From Rhizophagus irregularis (lineage: Eukaryota > Glomeromycota > Glomeromycetes > Glomerales > Glomeraceae): a stretch of DNA of 64,000 bases. A program made the translations under genes and the position numbers. Below the pieces are notes generated by a model. That model was not told where the DNA came from, made no database searches, and was given only the letters and a program-made list of their open reading frames with translations. The stretch is from positions 248,001-312,000 of the forward strand of contig NC_089434.1 in the NCBI RefSeq assembly GCF_026210795.1. Direction: 5' to 3'. Shown piece after piece: positions 1 through 9,683 of the stretch. Positions within the stretch are counted from its first letter, which is position 1. Each line of letters begins with the position of its first letter.

Positions 1-1360
1 TCAAAGAAGGAAGGACTTGGTGGTATTCGACAGTCCAAGGAAGGTTTAGTAAAAGGTAAGAATCATTTTTTCCTGGCCTATATTTGTAAGATCAAGAATT
101 AAAAAGAAAATAGGAATTAGGAAAAAAAAAATTTGGTTGGTGGTTGAATTAGTTTCCAAAAAAATTTTTTAGGTTGAGAATCTTGGCTTTCCTTTATGGA
201 ATGCTCTTGTGACACGGACCCAACTCTTATTTTTTAATTTTTTATTCTCATACAAAATGTGAATTCTGTGAATTTGCATTTTCAGATGGCAGTTCCTCTC
301 TCAATCGTTCAGCTACCCCACTTTTGTCAACTCGATCAAAATCACGAGATTTATCTAGTTCTCGGTCATCAGCTTTTGGCGAAACGGAAAATCACGAGGT
401 TGTACTAGTATTATTTATTATAATTTTTTTTTTTTACTAAAAAAAGGTTATTTATTAACATAAAACTTTTAATTTCACGTTTAGTCATCAGTTAAGTTAC
501 ATGGCCGATCCCGTTCTGTTTCTCAAGTTAATCAACCTACTTCATCAACCTCATCAAGCTTTGATAAGAATTTTGTAAGTTATTTAATTCTATTATTATT
601 TTATTCAAAATAAAAATTTTTACTAAACTTTATATAATTATAATTATTATAGCCGACATTGGCGAAAAAGAAACAATTGAATTTGTCTGTAGATCTTCCG
701 GCAAAAAATGTTGAAAATATTTGGGGTAAATTTCTTATATATTTGAAGATTAGAAATTTCATTGTATTTTTTTTATTTTTTTTTTTCGATTCGTACTTAA
801 TTTAATTATTTATCAATATTAGCAAATTTAGAAGCAAAATCAAAGTTACTTTCACCGACTTCTACACCAAATGCTGAAGAAAATATAAAATTCAGTATTC
901 CCAACATAGATAATGAACCGGAATTGGAGAGACGTATGTCCCTGGTACCCAAAGTAGAAAGCGGTAAATTAGATGGAAAAAGACCTAAGCACTCCATTAA
1001 ACGCAAAACTAGTCGATCATTGTCAGTAGATAGTGTAGCTCGAGGTACCAACGGTAGTTCAGTTTTTGGATTTGGTGTAGGGATTGGTATACCAAACGGC
1101 CGATCCCTTGGACAGACACAGAATGCTAGATCTTATCTTAGAGAGAATACAGCTAAACCTATTAGCTCCCAACCTCAAAGACAAAGAGCGGCATCTATTT
1201 CTGCATCAAATGGAATAAAAAAGATATCAGTTACAACTCCTCGTATGGGTAGTTTTGGTCAATCAACTATAACAGGGAGAAAATCGAGCATTGGGGGTAA
1301 TTCAAAATATTTATGGAGTAATGCCACGATGGGAAAAATGGGATCTTTCAAAATTTTTAC

Positions 1361-1391
<31 letters not shown>

Positions 1392-1877
1392 CTCTTGAAT
1401 GATAGAAAAGAAGTTAATGTTAATGATTGTGATCACATTGAGGAGGAGGAGGAGGAAGATGAAGAAAACATTAACAATAATACAGGTGACAAAAAAGCTT
1501 CGGTTAAAGTTAATCAAAATAATTATCATACCGATGAATCACCATCATCATCACCTACCTCCTCCTCTCTTGAACGTGAAGAGAAATTTCTTCTTGAATT
1601 AGGATGGAAAAAACCATATAATAAAGATACTGATAGCAAAGAATGGGCCATTACAGAAGAAGAAAAACGATTCTTTGTGAATTTTGTCCGAGCTTTGAAT
1701 GGCATTTCAGTTTCAGAAAAAAATGAAGCTGAAGAGTTATCTTATAATGAGATTAATTATGCAAAAAGAAAATGGGCGGCTTTATTAAAGAATTTTAAGA
1801 ATATGAATAGGGATAAAGTTTTTATGGGATGTTATCAATCCAATGGAAAACGCGTCACATTTAATGATGAGAATTAA
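1..1877 (+). CDS. Vasculin (GPBP1)-like protein, 5'-truncated by the window edge
   Basis: Five exons join in frame: 1-55, 286-398, 485-574, 653-725 and 823-1877, stop TAA at 1875-1877. The first exon is already open at base 1, so the N-terminus lies outside the window. The product is Ser/Arg/Lys-rich and disordered, with acidic Glu runs encoded around 1362-1465. The only fold-like part is the C-terminal block: an EREEKFLLELGWKK motif followed by a TEEEKRFF stretch and a basic, aromatic tail. That layout (E-x-FL-x-x-LGW, then L/I-T-E-E-E) is the hallmark I know from the C-terminal domain of vasculin/GC-rich promoter-binding proteins, so a nuclear, transcription-related role is inferred. The tail after the motif (KRKWAALLKNF) is longer than I expect in animal vasculin. 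The family call is moderate and the gene model is strong, because every splice junction restores the frame. Confidence 0.7.
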
Positions 1878-2359
1878 AGAAACAGAAATAGCTAGCTATT
1901 AATACAAAAAAAAAATTATATATATTTTTTTATTATTAGGAATTTTTTTTTTTTCTCTGAGAATGTGTAGTAAAAAGATTTTTTTTTTATTAATTGCGGC
2001 CTAAAAAAAAAATCACCATTTTTGGAAAATTTATTTATTTTTTTTTTTAACATGTCTTTTAACTTGATTTTGCATTAAGATTAATTAATTAGTTGAAAAC
2101 AAAAAAGTCAATTAATTAATCAAAGTTTTTATGATTTTTTATTATTTAAATAAAATCAATTTTGCAAGTGGCACAGTAAATGTACGAAGTGCTCACATGA
2201 TTTTTAAAAAAAATAATGCGCAGCGCAGATAGATTTTTTTTTTTTATTATTTGTAATTGAAGTTAAAAATGGCTTAGTCAAATATTAATAAATATTTGTG
2301 GCAGTGTGCTGAGCCACAAGAAATAAAGACAATTTGGCTTTGGGCAGCCCGAATGGCTG

Positions 2360-2397
<38 letters not shown>

Positions 2398-3606
2398 GCA
2401 AAAAATTTAATTGTGGCGAATGAATTACCTATTTAATCGTGACCCTTATATCAAATGGAAAATTCTATTATAATCAAGTTGTAAAACGTATTACTATTTA
2501 TTAGTGTTAACTGTATTATTACTTTCCTTGATCCCCCCTTTTTTTTAATTTGGAGGATAGGAATGTTTGTTTGTTACTTTTTTGTTATCACATTAAATAG
2601 ATAATATTTAAAGATCGACATTCGGAATCTATTTTCTCAAAAAGATATTTGGCTGAAAAATAATGTAGGACGAAAGTTTATTTATGTACAACTTATACAA
2701 GTTACCAATAAGTACTCTTAAAGGTTGCAAAAATTGAATCATTATGCAATGCAACGAAATGCAAACGATATTTTTGTCCTTTTGAAAATGTTTGTTGAAC
2801 ATCATATTTTTTTTTTTTTTTTTTTAATAATTAAACTTTCTTAAAATATGAAAGTGTAAGTGTTTCAGATTCTTTTATTTATCTTTAAAGTAGGGAAATT
2901 AATTAAGAAACAATGTAAAATTTAAGAATAAAGTTATTGCACCTTGCATTTAATACATTATATCGTCATATGATTTTAAGAGACGAGTAAATTTTTTATC
3001 TTTCGTTTCGAAATTGAAAAGATGACAAGAAAATTTAAGAAGATTAAAAAAAAAAAATTTAAAAATAGTTTAATCTTAACTATAATAAGAGGAATGAGTT
3101 ATTATTACACAAAAGTTATGCTGTGGCTAACAATTTTTTTTTCTTTTTTTCTACGGTAAAATGGAAGAACCATTATGATTATTTAATGATTATCCTTTTT
3201 AATTAATTTATTTAGTAATTTTAAAAGAAAACGGCTAAAAATATTTTAATGAATTTTAGTTTTTTTTTTTTAATATCAATGAAATCATTAAAAATTTCAT
3301 TAAATTAACAATTTAATTTACCAAATCGAGAATGGATAGAATGAACCCTTTTATAAATTTAATATAAAAAAACCAATCATGGTAATATCATTAATTCTAA
3401 GAAAAGATACAAATCAAATCTAAACTTTTTAAAGTAATTTTAAGTCGATTTATATAATAAAAAGTGAAAAAGTTTTTTATTAAAAAAAAAAACAATTGTT
3501 TTACAATTAAAGTTACACTTATTTATACAATAATTATTATTAAAAACTTAAAAAAAAAAATGAAATGAAGTGATCACAAGAGAAAATTCTTGGAAAAAAA
3601 TTTCAA
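1878..3606. other. Intergenic, AT-rich, no gene seen
   Basis: No credible reading frame is visible on either strand. The stretch has long homopolymers, including an uninterrupted A run near 2371-2397 directly after a T run, which together make a possible hairpin. A GTTACACTTAT motif at about 3512 recurs upstream of other members of the secreted-peptide array (6828, 9408), so the last ~100 bases probably belong to the promoter of the first array gene. Confidence 0.6.
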
Positions 3607-3645
3607 TATAAAAGTGAGCTCGAATTGACCTTCTCTCTCTCATAG
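3607..3645 (+). promoter_or_regulatory. Core promoter of secreted-peptide gene 1
   Basis: A TATA-like TATAAAAG is followed about 15 bases later by GAATTGACC and then CATAGTC. The same order (TATA, then a TGAC/CGAC element, then CATTATAGTCTGAAGAC) occurs upstream of the other array genes, so it is read as a shared core promoter and start region. A 5'UTR intron (about 3757-3830, GTAAGT...TTTAG) lies between it and the ATG. Confidence 0.6.
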
Positions 3646-3868
3646 TCCTTTTTCAAAAAAAAAAAAAAAGACTTTCAAAAAAAATAATTATAATAATAAC
3701 ATTAATAATAATCCCCATTTTAAATTCTTTTTACCTTTTAATTGTAATATTTTTCTGTAAGTTTACATTTACATTTATAATTAATACCGTTAATTTGATA
3801 ATAACTTGTTGACCTCTTATTTTTTTTTAGACAAAAAAAGATCTCGGTAATAATATAAAAATATCAAA

Positions 3869-4063
3869 ATGCAACAAATTCTCAAAGTATTTATCGTGCT
3901 CGCTTTCATTATTGCTGTAATAGCAACCCCAGTACCTATTCAAAAACGTCAAGGTAAAACACCTAAATGTCCAACACCTCCAAAAGAAAGTTCACAATCA
4001 GATAGTTATCCAGTATATTCAACTGGCGATGAGCTTATGCCAGTCAATTGCCGACCGGCGTAA
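3869..4063 (+). CDS. Small secreted peptide precursor, array copy 1
   Basis: A 64-residue precursor. Residues 1-20 form a clear signal peptide with a hydrophobic core (FIVLAFIIAVIA). A short propeptide TPVPIQKR ends in a dibasic Kex2-type site. The predicted mature peptide of about 38 residues starts with Gln, which could cyclise to pyroglutamate, and has two cysteines (CPTP... and ...NC) that could form one disulfide. The C-terminal module DSYPVYSTGDELMPVNC aligns without gaps to copies 2 and 4. The start is fixed by the signal peptide and by the conserved AAAATG context after the leader intron. Function is unknown. Secretion and Kex2 processing are inferred, and an effector or signalling peptide is possible but unproven. 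Confidence 0.8.
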   Translation: MQQILKVFIVLAFIIAVIATPVPIQKRQGKTPKCPTPPKESSQSDSYPVYSTGDELMPVNCRPA

Positions 4064-4230
4064 AAAAAAAAAAAATATTTTTTTATTGTATTATAATCAG
4101 ATATTTGTATAAATTTAATTAATAGTGTCTATTTTCGGTTTTTTATTTTAATTATTTGTAATTATTTATTTTATTTTTTTTTCTCATAAATAAAAAATAT
4201 ATTAATTAAATATTTTTGATCTTTTTAAAA

Positions 4231-4257
4231 GCCACACTTTTACTTTAATGTGTAACA
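4231..4257. other. 3' flanking GCCACA...GTGTAAC motif of copy 1
   Basis: GCCACA followed by TGTGTAAC, 168 bases after the stop codon. The same motif lies 164 to 190 bases after the stops of copies 2, 3 and 4, so it is part of the repeated unit and may mark 3'-end formation. Confidence 0.45.
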
Positions 4258-4600
4258 TATTTTTTTTAAAATAAAAAGTACAAAAAGAAATCGTATAGAA
4301 ATAAATATAAATGAACTATGGAGAAACATAGAAATTCAATTTTTAGTAAGAAACTTCCAAATGAGTGAATTGATTGACAGCTATTGAACAATGATTTTTT
4401 GAACATTTTTTAACAATGTTTTTGCATTAAAATTTACACAAAAAAAGATAAGAAATGATGGAATGATATCATTCATAAAAAAAAAAACCTGCATTAAGGT
4501 TTTTTTTTTTTTTTTAGGCATTTTTTTAAAAATACTTTTTTTAATACTTTTTTTAACTTTTTTTAAAATTTATAAATTTTTAATTTTAGATCAAAATTTT

Positions 4601-4651
4601 TGTATATATATGAGTTCAATTTGACAAAGTCTTTCATTATAGTCTGAAGAC
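4601..4651 (+). promoter_or_regulatory. Core promoter of secreted-peptide gene 2
   Basis: GTATATATATGAG, then a TTGAC element, then TTCATTATAGTCTGAAGAC, matching copies 3 and 4 almost base for base. The leader downstream contains short repeats (AACGTAAT, then ATATCGGA) and a 5'UTR intron that ends at TTTTTAG (4954). Confidence 0.6.
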
Positions 4652-4966
4652 TTTTTTTTTTAAAACAAAAAAAAAATCCCCGAAATTACGAAAAAAATAA
4701 CAAACAATTAATTTTAAAAATAATTAATTAATTAATTTAAAATAACGTAATAACGTAATAACGTAATATTATAATACTATAATAAACCGTAAATATCATA
4801 ATATCGTAATTATTCGGAATATCCATATATCGGAATATCGGAATATCAAATAATCTATTTTTTCTTTATAATAAGTAGGTACCCTTTTTTTATATTAGAC
4901 AATTTTTTTAAAAAAAACTAATTCTAATATTTCCTTATTTCCTTTTATTTTTAGACGAAAAAAAAA

Positions 4967-5155
4967 ATGCAACAAATTCTTAAAATATTTATTGTGCTCG
5001 CTTTCATAATTGCTGTAATAGCAACTCCAGTACCTGTTCAAAAACGTCAAGGTAAAACACCTAAATGTCCAACAACTCCAACAGAAAGTACAGAATCAGA
5101 TACTTATCCAGTATCTTCAGATGGTAAAGAACTTAAGCCAATCAATTGTCCGTGA
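4967..5155 (+). CDS. Small secreted peptide precursor, array copy 2
   Basis: A 62-residue precursor, the closest relative of copy 1: signal peptide and propeptide differ at only two positions (K-I-F, P-V-Q-K-R). The predicted mature peptide begins QGKTPKCPTTP and ends in the module DTYPVSSDGKELKPINC plus a final Pro, with two cysteines. Third positions and the mature part diverge more than the leader. The gene sits about 1.1 kb after copy 1 with its own promoter and leader intron, so this is tandem duplication of a whole transcription unit. Function unknown. Confidence 0.8.
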   Translation: MQQILKIFIVLAFIIAVIATPVPVQKRQGKTPKCPTTPTESTESDTYPVSSDGKELKPINCP

Positions 5156-5318
5156 TTGAATATATTTTTGTAATTATATGTACAGTACTAGTTGTATTTA
5201 TATATATATATGTATATGTATATGTATATTCTTTTTCTTTTTTTTGTTTTTTTTTGTGGAAAACTTATTTTAATATTGTTAGAATTATATGAATTGTATC
5301 AAATAATAAATTATTTTA

Positions 5319-5350
5319 GCCACACTTTGTGGCATAATTTTCTGTGTAAC
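5319..5350. other. 3' flanking hairpin motif of copy 2
   Basis: GCCACA-CTT-TGTGGC forms a six-base-pair hairpin with a three-base loop, followed by ATAATTTTCTGTGTAAC. The copy 3 version has the same stem with a longer loop and the same tail. Confidence 0.5.
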
Positions 5351-5850
5351 GTTTAAAAAAGAAAACAATTATTTACTGTGATACTAAAGAATCATTTGGA
5401 ACTTTTTGATAAAAATAATTTGATTTTTTTTGAATTTTATTGAATTTTATTGAATTTCAAAAAGTTCAAATTCTCACTATTATTCTGATATTATCTAATA
5501 TAACAAAAATAGCTACATACAGAACAATGAAATGTATTTAAATATCCGGAATTTCGAAAAAGATCATCTCTATTAAATGAATTTTTTTTTTAAAAAAAAA
5601 ATTTATCACCATATTTTTTTTTTTTTAATTAAAATATTACCGCCACATACGCCACAAGAAATGATCAATTCATGCGATAACCCTTTTTTTTAGTTCTTTT
5701 CGAAAGATTTTCTAAGCCAATCTAAGCTTTTGTCATAACACCTTAAAAGCCAGTTTTTGGAATTATACGTATTATTTATGTTTTTAATGAAAAAAATATG
5801 AAGAGAAAAAATATATATATATATATATATATATTTTAAAAAAAAATTTC

Positions 5851-5900
5851 ATATATAAGCGAGCGCGAATCGACTGATTTTTCATTATAGTCTGAAGACT
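5851..5900 (+). promoter_or_regulatory. Core promoter of secreted-peptide gene 3
   Basis: ATATATAAGCGAGCGCGAATCGAC followed by TTCATTATAGTCTGAAGAC. The leader then carries a run of ACATCGAA/ATATCGAA repeats (about 5960-6040) before a 5'UTR intron (6051-6131). Confidence 0.6.
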
Positions 5901-6148
5901 TTATTTATTTTCGAAAAAAAAATATAAATATAAATAAAAAATATTAATCAAAACACCAAAAACATCAAAAACGTCGAAACATCAAAACATTGAACATCAA
6001 AAATCGAAACATCGAAACATCGAAATATCGAAATATCGCGTATTTTTCTAGTAAGTTTCAAATTCACATTTCACATATTTCACATTTGGATTTTTAAAAA
6101 ATTAAAATTGTTAACTCTACTTTTTTTATAGAAAAAAAACGTAACAGA

Positions 6149-6319
6149 ATGCAACAAATCCTCAAAGTATTTATTGTTATTCTCGCTTTTATTTTTGCCG
6201 TAATTGCATTACCTATTCAAAAAAGATGTTTCCCATGTCACCCACGAAATTGTGGTAGTTTACTATCAGATAAATGTCCAGTAAAATCATGTCGTAATGG
6301 CAAACTCTGCTATTATTAA
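6149..6319 (+). CDS. Six-cysteine secreted mini-peptide precursor, array copy 3
   Basis: A 56-residue gene, short enough to be missed by length filters. The signal peptide (MQQILKVFIVILAFIFAVIA) is that of the array. The propeptide is shortened to LPIQKR, so predicted Kex2 cleavage leaves a 30-residue mature peptide that begins and nearly ends with cysteine. It holds six cysteines (residues 27, 30, 35, 43, 48, 54), enough for three disulfides, unlike the two in the sister genes. The segment SDKCPVKS aligns with SDTYPVSS of copy 2, so cysteines appear to have been gained within the same scaffold. The promoter, leader intron and 3' hairpin are shared with the array, which supports it as a real gene. 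Function unknown; the cysteine-rich form resembles defensin-like or knottin-like peptides only in general design. Confidence 0.78.
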   Translation: MQQILKVFIVILAFIFAVIALPIQKRCFPCHPRNCGSLLSDKCPVKSCRNGKLCYY

Positions 6320-6512
6320 TTACTATGTAAATTAGGAATTTATAGGAAAAAATTCATAATCATTTATGATTTCATCTTCATCTTCATCTTTATTTTTACT
6401 TTATTTCTTTATTTCCTTCTTTTTTACTTTTTACTTTTATTATTTGAGAAAACATTTCATAAATTAAAAAATATTTTCTCAAATCGCGTCAATAATTCTG
6501 TGGACAAGACAA

Positions 6513-6559
6513 GCCACATTCTTATGTGGCATAATTTTCTGCGTGTAACAATGTGTAAC
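6513..6559. other. 3' flanking hairpin motif of copy 3
   Basis: GCCACA-TTCTTA-TGTGGC hairpin followed by ATAATTTTCTGCGTGTAAC and a second GTGTAAC. It lies about 190 bases after the stop codon, as in the other copies. The preceding TGTGGACAAG also occurs before the copy 4 motif. Confidence 0.5.
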
Positions 6560-6920
6560 ATTTAACCTTAATAAAAAGCAACCAAAGGAAAAACCGTACA
6601 ATACGTAATATTAATAATATTCAAATAATATCTAACAATACTTAATAAATAATAAAATTATTAAGAAAAGTCACTTGTCACATGAAATATGAAATAACAT
6701 ATAGGTCATACACCCATTACACCTTTTTGATTTTTCTTTCATTTGTTTACATAAAGATGCAAGCCATTTGCTCTAAGCCAACCTAAGCTTTTTTTCAAGG
6801 GAAGCCATTGAACTTTTCTCCCCATGTTACACTTATTTTATTCAAAAGAAATAAAATAAAATAAAATAATTTAATTGTAATTTAATTATAAAAATAATAA
6901 AAATAATAAAACGAAAATTT

Positions 6921-6972
6921 CGTATATAAACGATCTCAAATCGACCAAGTTTTCATTATAAGTCTGAAGACT
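6921..6972 (+). promoter_or_regulatory. Core promoter of secreted-peptide gene 4
   Basis: CGTATATAAACG, then ATCGACC, then TTCATTATAAGTCTGAAGAC. A 5'UTR intron (7048-7137) separates the leader from the ATG. Confidence 0.6.
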
Positions 6973-7146
6973 TTTAATACAAATAATAAAAACATTGAAA
7001 TTTGAAAAATTTGAAAAAAAAAATATCGCGCATAAATAATAATATATGTAAGTTTAAAATTTAATATTATTGTTAGACGCTTTATCGGTATACATTTAAT
7101 GTGATAACTTTCTTTTTTTTTTGTTGGACGTGTTTAGAAAATCAAA

Positions 7147-7404
7147 ATGAAACAAATTTTCAAAGTATTTTTTGTGATGCTCGTTTTCATTGTTGCTGTA
7201 ATGGCAACTCCGGTACCTATTCAAAAACGTCAGGAAGCAACTGAAACAACTGAACCAACTGAACCAACTGATCAAGGCGATCAAAGTGGTCAAAGTAATC
7301 AAAATAGTCAAAGTAGTGCTGATCCATGCAGTGAATCCGCATTGGATGATAACGTCCCTACAACATCAGAAGGACAAGATGTTAAAGTATACGGTTGTTC
7401 ATAA
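7147..7404 (+). CDS. Small secreted peptide precursor, array copy 4 (Thr/Gln-rich linker)
   Basis: An 85-residue precursor, the longest of the array. The signal peptide and TPVPIQKR propeptide are conserved. The mature part starts QEATETTEPTEPTDQ and continues with a GDQSGQSNQNSQSS linker that looks like short-repeat expansion. It then ends in DNVPTTSEGQDVKVYGC plus Ser. That last 17-residue module aligns gap-free with copies 1 and 2 (shared D, P, S, G, K and final C). Two cysteines remain. The hydrophilic Thr/Ser-rich linker could be glycosylated. Promoter, leader intron and 3' motif match the array. Function unknown. Confidence 0.78.
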   Translation: MKQIFKVFFVMLVFIVAVMATPVPIQKRQEATETTEPTEPTDQGDQSGQSNQNSQSSADPCSESALDDNVPTTSEGQDVKVYGCS

Positions 7405-7575
7405 GTAATTATAAGTATTATTTATTTATTTATTTATTTTTTTACTTTTTTACTTTTTACTTTTTTTACTTTTTATTCCATGTATAGAAAAATATTGTTA
7501 TTAATTTATTTTTAAATCAACGTCAAATAAATATTTTTATTTTTATTTTTATTGCTTTGCTTATTTTAAGTAATT

Positions 7576-7618
7576 GCTGTGGACAAGCCACGATTGATTT
7601 TCACTTTGTTTGTGCAAC
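7576..7618. other. 3' flanking motif of copy 4 (decayed hairpin)
   Basis: GCTGTGGACAAGCCACGATT followed by GTGCAAC, 172 bases after the stop. The GTGG/CCAC pairing is kept but shifted compared with copies 2 and 3. Confidence 0.4.
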
Positions 7619-8165
7619 ATATAAATATCCCAATTATTAATTACAATTATTAAATTATCGAACAACCGCAAATATAATTTTAAAAAGAAACTGAAGCTTT
7701 CAGCTTGTGAATTTCATTTTTCAAAAATTCCAACTTCCAAATTACCTTCCAATCGAATTAATCGAATTTAAAAAAAAACTATATATAAATATTCGCGCAT
7801 AAAACAATCAATCTCGTTTATTACTATGTTTTTTTTTATTGGTCACAATGCCGCATGAATAATGTTATGCGGTTATACAATGAACTTTTTTTAATTTTTT
7901 TTTTCATTAATGGTTTACACAAAAAGAATGATAAGAAAGAAAAAATGCATTATCATATTTTTAAATTATTCTTTGACCAGCCCAAAAGCCTCAACCTTTT
8001 TTTAAAAGCCGAGTTTTTTTTATTGAAAATATACAAAAATGTGTATTACATATGCCGCATTTTTTTTTTTCTTGTTAAAAAAAGTAAACTTTAATTAATA
8101 TCTAATTATAAATTTAATTTTTTTTAGATCGAAATAGATCGAAATTTTTTTGAAGAAATTTTTTT

Positions 8166-8235
8166 GTATATAAATGTGTTCAAAGTTGACCTTTTGATTT
8201 TTTCTCTACAGTTCTTTACAACCTAAAGAACTTTT
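8166..8235 (+). promoter_or_regulatory. Core promoter of secreted-peptide gene 5
   Basis: GTATATAAATGTGTTC then GTTGACC, then a changed start region (CTACAGTTCTTTACAACC). A splice donor CGTAAGT at 8397-8403 suggests the same 5'UTR intron design; the acceptor is less clear, near 8541. Confidence 0.5.
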
Positions 8236-8566
8236 TTTTCAAAATAACAACAACAACAAAAAATAATAAATAAAAAAATAAAAAACGAAATTAATAATTT
8301 AACGAAAACAAAAACGAAAAATAATTAAAAATTAAAAATACGAAATACGAAATACTAGTATTTAGTGATAAACATTTTTAGTTATACGTAAGTTTTTCAA
8401 ATCCTTTGAATCTGATTTTTTTTTTTAAAAAAAAAATTCTTTTGTTACAACTGTTTTTTAAAAAATTTATTTTTTTAAAAAAAATTTCCTCAGTTTTCAA
8501 GTATATTGACATTAAAAATTTTTTTCTTTTCAAAAAAAAAAGATAAAGAAACGAGACGAATCAAAA

Positions 8567-8758
8567 ATGCAACAAATCTTCAAAGTATTCATTTTGTTCG
8601 CTTTCATAATTGCTGTTATAGCAATTCCAGTACCTGTGCAAAAACGTCAAGGCCATAATTGTCCACCATCATCACCGGAAATTAATCAATCGGATACTTT
8701 TCCAGTAAGCTCCGATCCTAAGTCACCCGACGGACTTAAACCTTTTAATTGTCCCTAA
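8567..8758 (+). CDS. Small secreted peptide precursor, array copy 5
   Basis: A 63-residue precursor. Signal peptide MQQIFKVFILFAFIIAVIA, propeptide IPVPVQKR with the dibasic site, then a mature peptide of about 36 residues starting QGHNCPPSSP. The C-terminal module is DTFPVSSDPKSPDGLKPFNC plus Pro, the same as copy 2 but with a three-residue insertion. Two cysteines. It lies 1.4 kb after copy 4, a slightly longer spacing than between other copies. Function unknown. Confidence 0.78.
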   Translation: MQQIFKVFILFAFIIAVIAIPVPVQKRQGHNCPPSSPEINQSDTFPVSSDPKSPDGLKPFNCP

Positions 8759-9499
8759 AATAACAAATTATTTGTAACAAATGTACATTTTCTTTTCTTT
8801 TTTTTTTTCTCTTTAATTTTTTGTATTAGAATTCTAGAAAATACTTATCTATTTTATTAATTAATAATATTGATTGAGAATATAATCGTTAAATAAAATA
8901 ATATTTTTTTTTACATTTGAATTTTTTGAAGTCAGTGTGTAACATTTGTCCTTTTGTGTAAATACCGCCAAAGTTCGGTTTCTTATAAAACAAGAGAATT
9001 AGAAAAAATTATTCTTTTTTATTTTCATTTATGTGGAATGTTGCAGTAATGTTGCGGTAAAAAAAAAAAAGAATTATGTAAATAATATATTCATTCATTT
9101 ATTTTAAATAGGGTTTACTAAAAATGAATAATTATTTTATTTATTTATTTTATTTATTTATTTTTTTTTTTAAACTTTATATTTTTAGGAACTATTATTG
9201 GAAAATTTAATTTTTTTTTTATTTTTTTTTTTTCAGTCCAATCAATCTTTTTTTGGTATAACCGGAATTAACCTTATCGTGAAAAGAAATATATATAATA
9301 TATATATATGTATAATAGAAATATATTATTTATATATATATATGTGTTTATTACGTAATATATGCAATATCCATTCATTCATGCATTTTCATGCAATATC
9401 TTGACATGTTACACTTATCTCAAAGTTATTATTTCAAAGAAAAATAATAAAAAAAAAATACCATTTATCGTAAAATGTTGTACATAAAAGTAATAATAT

Positions 9500-9645
9500 A
9501 TTGATTGCAAAAATAACAATTTTTTTTTATTGTATTAGTTTTATTGAGCTCGCTTTTTCATTCCTATTCAAAGAACGTTCAACTCAAAAAGCAATTGTTA
9601 TACAATATATACCAGTCAATTTTATACCAGTCAATTTTATACAGT
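9500..9645 (+). pseudogene. Decayed sixth copy of the secreted-peptide gene
   Basis: The bases TTTATTGAGCTCGCTTTT match the signal-peptide codons of copies 1 and 2 (TTTATTGTGCTCGCTTTC). They are followed directly by ATTCCTATTCAAAGAACGTT, matching the PIQKRQ codons, so about 25 bases encoding IAVIATP are missing. Further on, ACCAGTCAATTTTATACCAG resembles the PVNC codons of copy 1 and is itself duplicated. The start codon is ATT instead of ATG and no cysteines remain. Its position, about 0.95 kb after copy 5, fits the array spacing. Confidence 0.55.
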
Positions 9646-9683
9646 ATAATAATTATGACAGTTTAATTCTTGTATTCAAATAA

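Noticed and set aside
806..1051. Minus-strand frame opposite the vasculin-like exon
   Set aside because: It is antisense to a well-supported exon, with no family or codon signal of its own.
2341..2400. T run followed by A run as a possible terminator
   Set aside because: Homopolymer runs like this are common throughout the intergenic DNA here and give no specific terminator evidence.
7855..8094. 79-codon frame between peptide copies 4 and 5
   Set aside because: It lacks the array signal peptide, is dominated by Phe/Lys from A/T runs, and has no promoter of the array type directly upstream.
9198..9404. 68-codon Ile/Tyr/Phe-rich frame
   Set aside because: Made of TATATA and poly-T translation; no gene features.
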